DNA of 6,800 nt from Gammaproteobacteria bacterium (lineage in GTDB: Bacteria; Pseudomonadota; Gammaproteobacteria; Arenicellales; UBA868), in the NCBI GenBank assembly GCA_003529705.1, contig DPVA01000043.1, positions 1-6,800 of the forward strand, in the 5' to 3' direction. Positions 6,140 through 6,800 of this stretch are shown in pieces. The notes beneath the pieces are model-generated. The model had not been told where the DNA came from. It saw only the letters and a program-made list of their open reading frames with translations, and searched no databases. How positions within the stretch are numbered: the stretch's first letter is position 1; each line of letters opens with the position of its first letter. A program made the position numbers and the translations under genes.

Positions 6140-6800
6140 ATGGACACAGGCATCACTCTCAATCCGGAACGCCGCGCCGCCATGGTCGAGAGCGGCGCAT
6201 GGAACGACAAGCGCATTACCGACTACCTGGACCAGGCCGTGGCCAGCACCCCGGACCGGGAAGCCATCGTCGGCTACCAGGTCACCAGCGATACCCGCAC
6301 CGCCCTCACTTATCGGCAACTCAATAACAAAGTCACCCGCATGGCGGCCGGCCTGGCCGGCATGGGCATCGGTAAAGGCGACGTGGTGGCCTGCCAGCTA
6401 CCGAACTGGTGGCAGACCACCGCCCTGCATCTGGCCTGCATGCGTATCGGCGCGATTCTGAATCCGCTCATGCCTATTTTCCGGGAGCGGGAACTGCGCT
6501 TCATGCTCAAGCATGGCGAGGCCAAACTGCTGGTAATACCAAAGGTCTTTCGTGGCTTTGACTACGAGGCCATGATTGACGGTATTCGGGGGGAGCTGCC
6601 GGATCTCGAAACCCTGCTGGTCATCGGGGGAGAGGGCGAGCGTAGCTTTGAACAACGTCTCACGGAAACCCCCTGGGAAGAAAAGCAAGACACCAACGCC
6701 CTGTTTGCCGAGCGCCAACTCACCGCCGACGACGCCATCCAGATCCTCTACACTTCCGGTACCACCGGCGAACCCAAGGGGGTCATGCACACCTCCAAAG
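6140..6800 (+). CDS. AMP-forming acyl-CoA synthetase (ANL superfamily), 3'-truncated
   Basis: The first 220 residues of an adenylate-forming ligase, which activates a carboxylic acid with ATP and transfers it to CoA. Visible are ITDYLDQAVASTPDREAIVG, LTYRQLNNKVTRMAAGLAGM, the conserved PNWWQTTALHLACMRIGAIL stretch with NPLMPIFRERELRFML after it, and at the right end the phosphate-binding motif YTSGTTGEPKGV (residues 204-215). The missing part should hold the adenylate-binding and C-terminal hinge motifs. Its wording resembles proteins annotated as cyclohexanecarboxylate-CoA ligase or medium-chain acyl-CoA synthetase, but the acid-binding pocket is outside the window, so the substrate is unknown. 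The start is the ATG at 6140, with AGGTG (6129-6133) six bases upstream; a GTG at 6131 is in frame but overlaps that site. Third codon positions are visibly richer in G and C than in avtA or prc. It diverges from the enoyl-CoA hydratase, which suggests a shared degradation pathway. Confidence 0.93.
   Translation, partial: MDTGITLNPERRAAMVESGAWNDKRITDYLDQAVASTPDREAIVGYQVTSDTRTALTYRQLNNKVTRMAAGLAGMGIGKGDVVACQLPNWWQTTALHLACMRIGAILNPLMPIFRERELRFMLKHGEAKLLVIPKVFRGFDYEAMIDGIRGELPDLETLLVIGGEGERSFEQRLTETPWEEKQDTNALFAERQLTADDAIQILYTSGTTGEPKGVMHTSK

Noticed and set aside
6046..6327. 93-codon open frame that starts in the divergent intergenic region and could be a leader peptide or small protein
   Set aside because: It runs out of frame into the acyl-CoA synthetase, becomes an Arg/His/Gly/Pro-rich shadow sequence there, and has no convincing ribosome site.
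6398..6790. 130-codon open frame antisense to the acyl-CoA synthetase
   Set aside because: It lies opposite well-conserved synthetase sequence including the YTSGTTGEPKG motif and has no recognisable domain.
1..6800. CRISPR arrays, insertion sequences, tRNA genes, tandem repeats, defence or toxin-antitoxin genes
   Set aside because: Looked for on both strands; no repeated spacing pattern, terminal inverted repeats, cloverleaf or relevant protein motif was seen. The six identified genes and one promoter region account for essentially the whole window.

Overview
The window looks like ordinary chromosomal DNA from a proteobacterium, most likely a gammaproteobacterium. This is an inference from the proteins, not from a marker gene. 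It rests on a long E. coli-type Prc protease with its own N- and C-terminal domains, an AvtA-type valine-pyruvate transaminase close to the enterobacterial protein, a PaaF-like crotonase, and an MtnA of the subtype with NAGGHLMQQ and GSDRTTRTGD motifs. Coding density is very high, and the only gap over about 150 bases is one divergent promoter region. I see no mobile element, CRISPR array, tRNA, rRNA or phage gene.

Layout. A 5'-truncated Nudix hydrolase runs rightward off the left edge and ends at 514. It meets, tail to tail with 12 bases between the stop codons, a leftward block of four genes. In transcription order these are an enoyl-CoA hydratase (5924 down to 5148), mtnA (5138 to 4029), prc (3956 to 1824) and avtA (1798 to 527). 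The gaps between them are 9, 72 and 25 bases, so the block could be one transcript or two. The 72-base gap before prc is the likeliest place for an internal promoter. Rightward of the hydratase, after about 215 bases of AT-rich DNA, an AMP-forming acyl-CoA synthetase starts at 6140 and runs off the right edge.

How the genes might work together. The synthetase (carboxylic acid to acyl-CoA) and the divergent hydratase (enoyl-CoA to 3-hydroxyacyl-CoA) fit one acid-degradation pathway controlled from the shared intergenic region. That region holds a sigma70-like promoter, a perfect 10-bp palindrome overlapping its -35 box, and a short direct repeat overlapping its -10 box. MtnA (methionine salvage), Prc (periplasmic protein processing) and AvtA (alanine/valine transamination) have no obvious shared pathway with these or with each other.

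I did not find a convincing previously undescribed system. The points most worth a second look are the architecture of the divergent promoter, the tight coupling of mtnA to a crotonase gene, and a visible difference in third-position GC between the synthetase gene and the left-hand genes.
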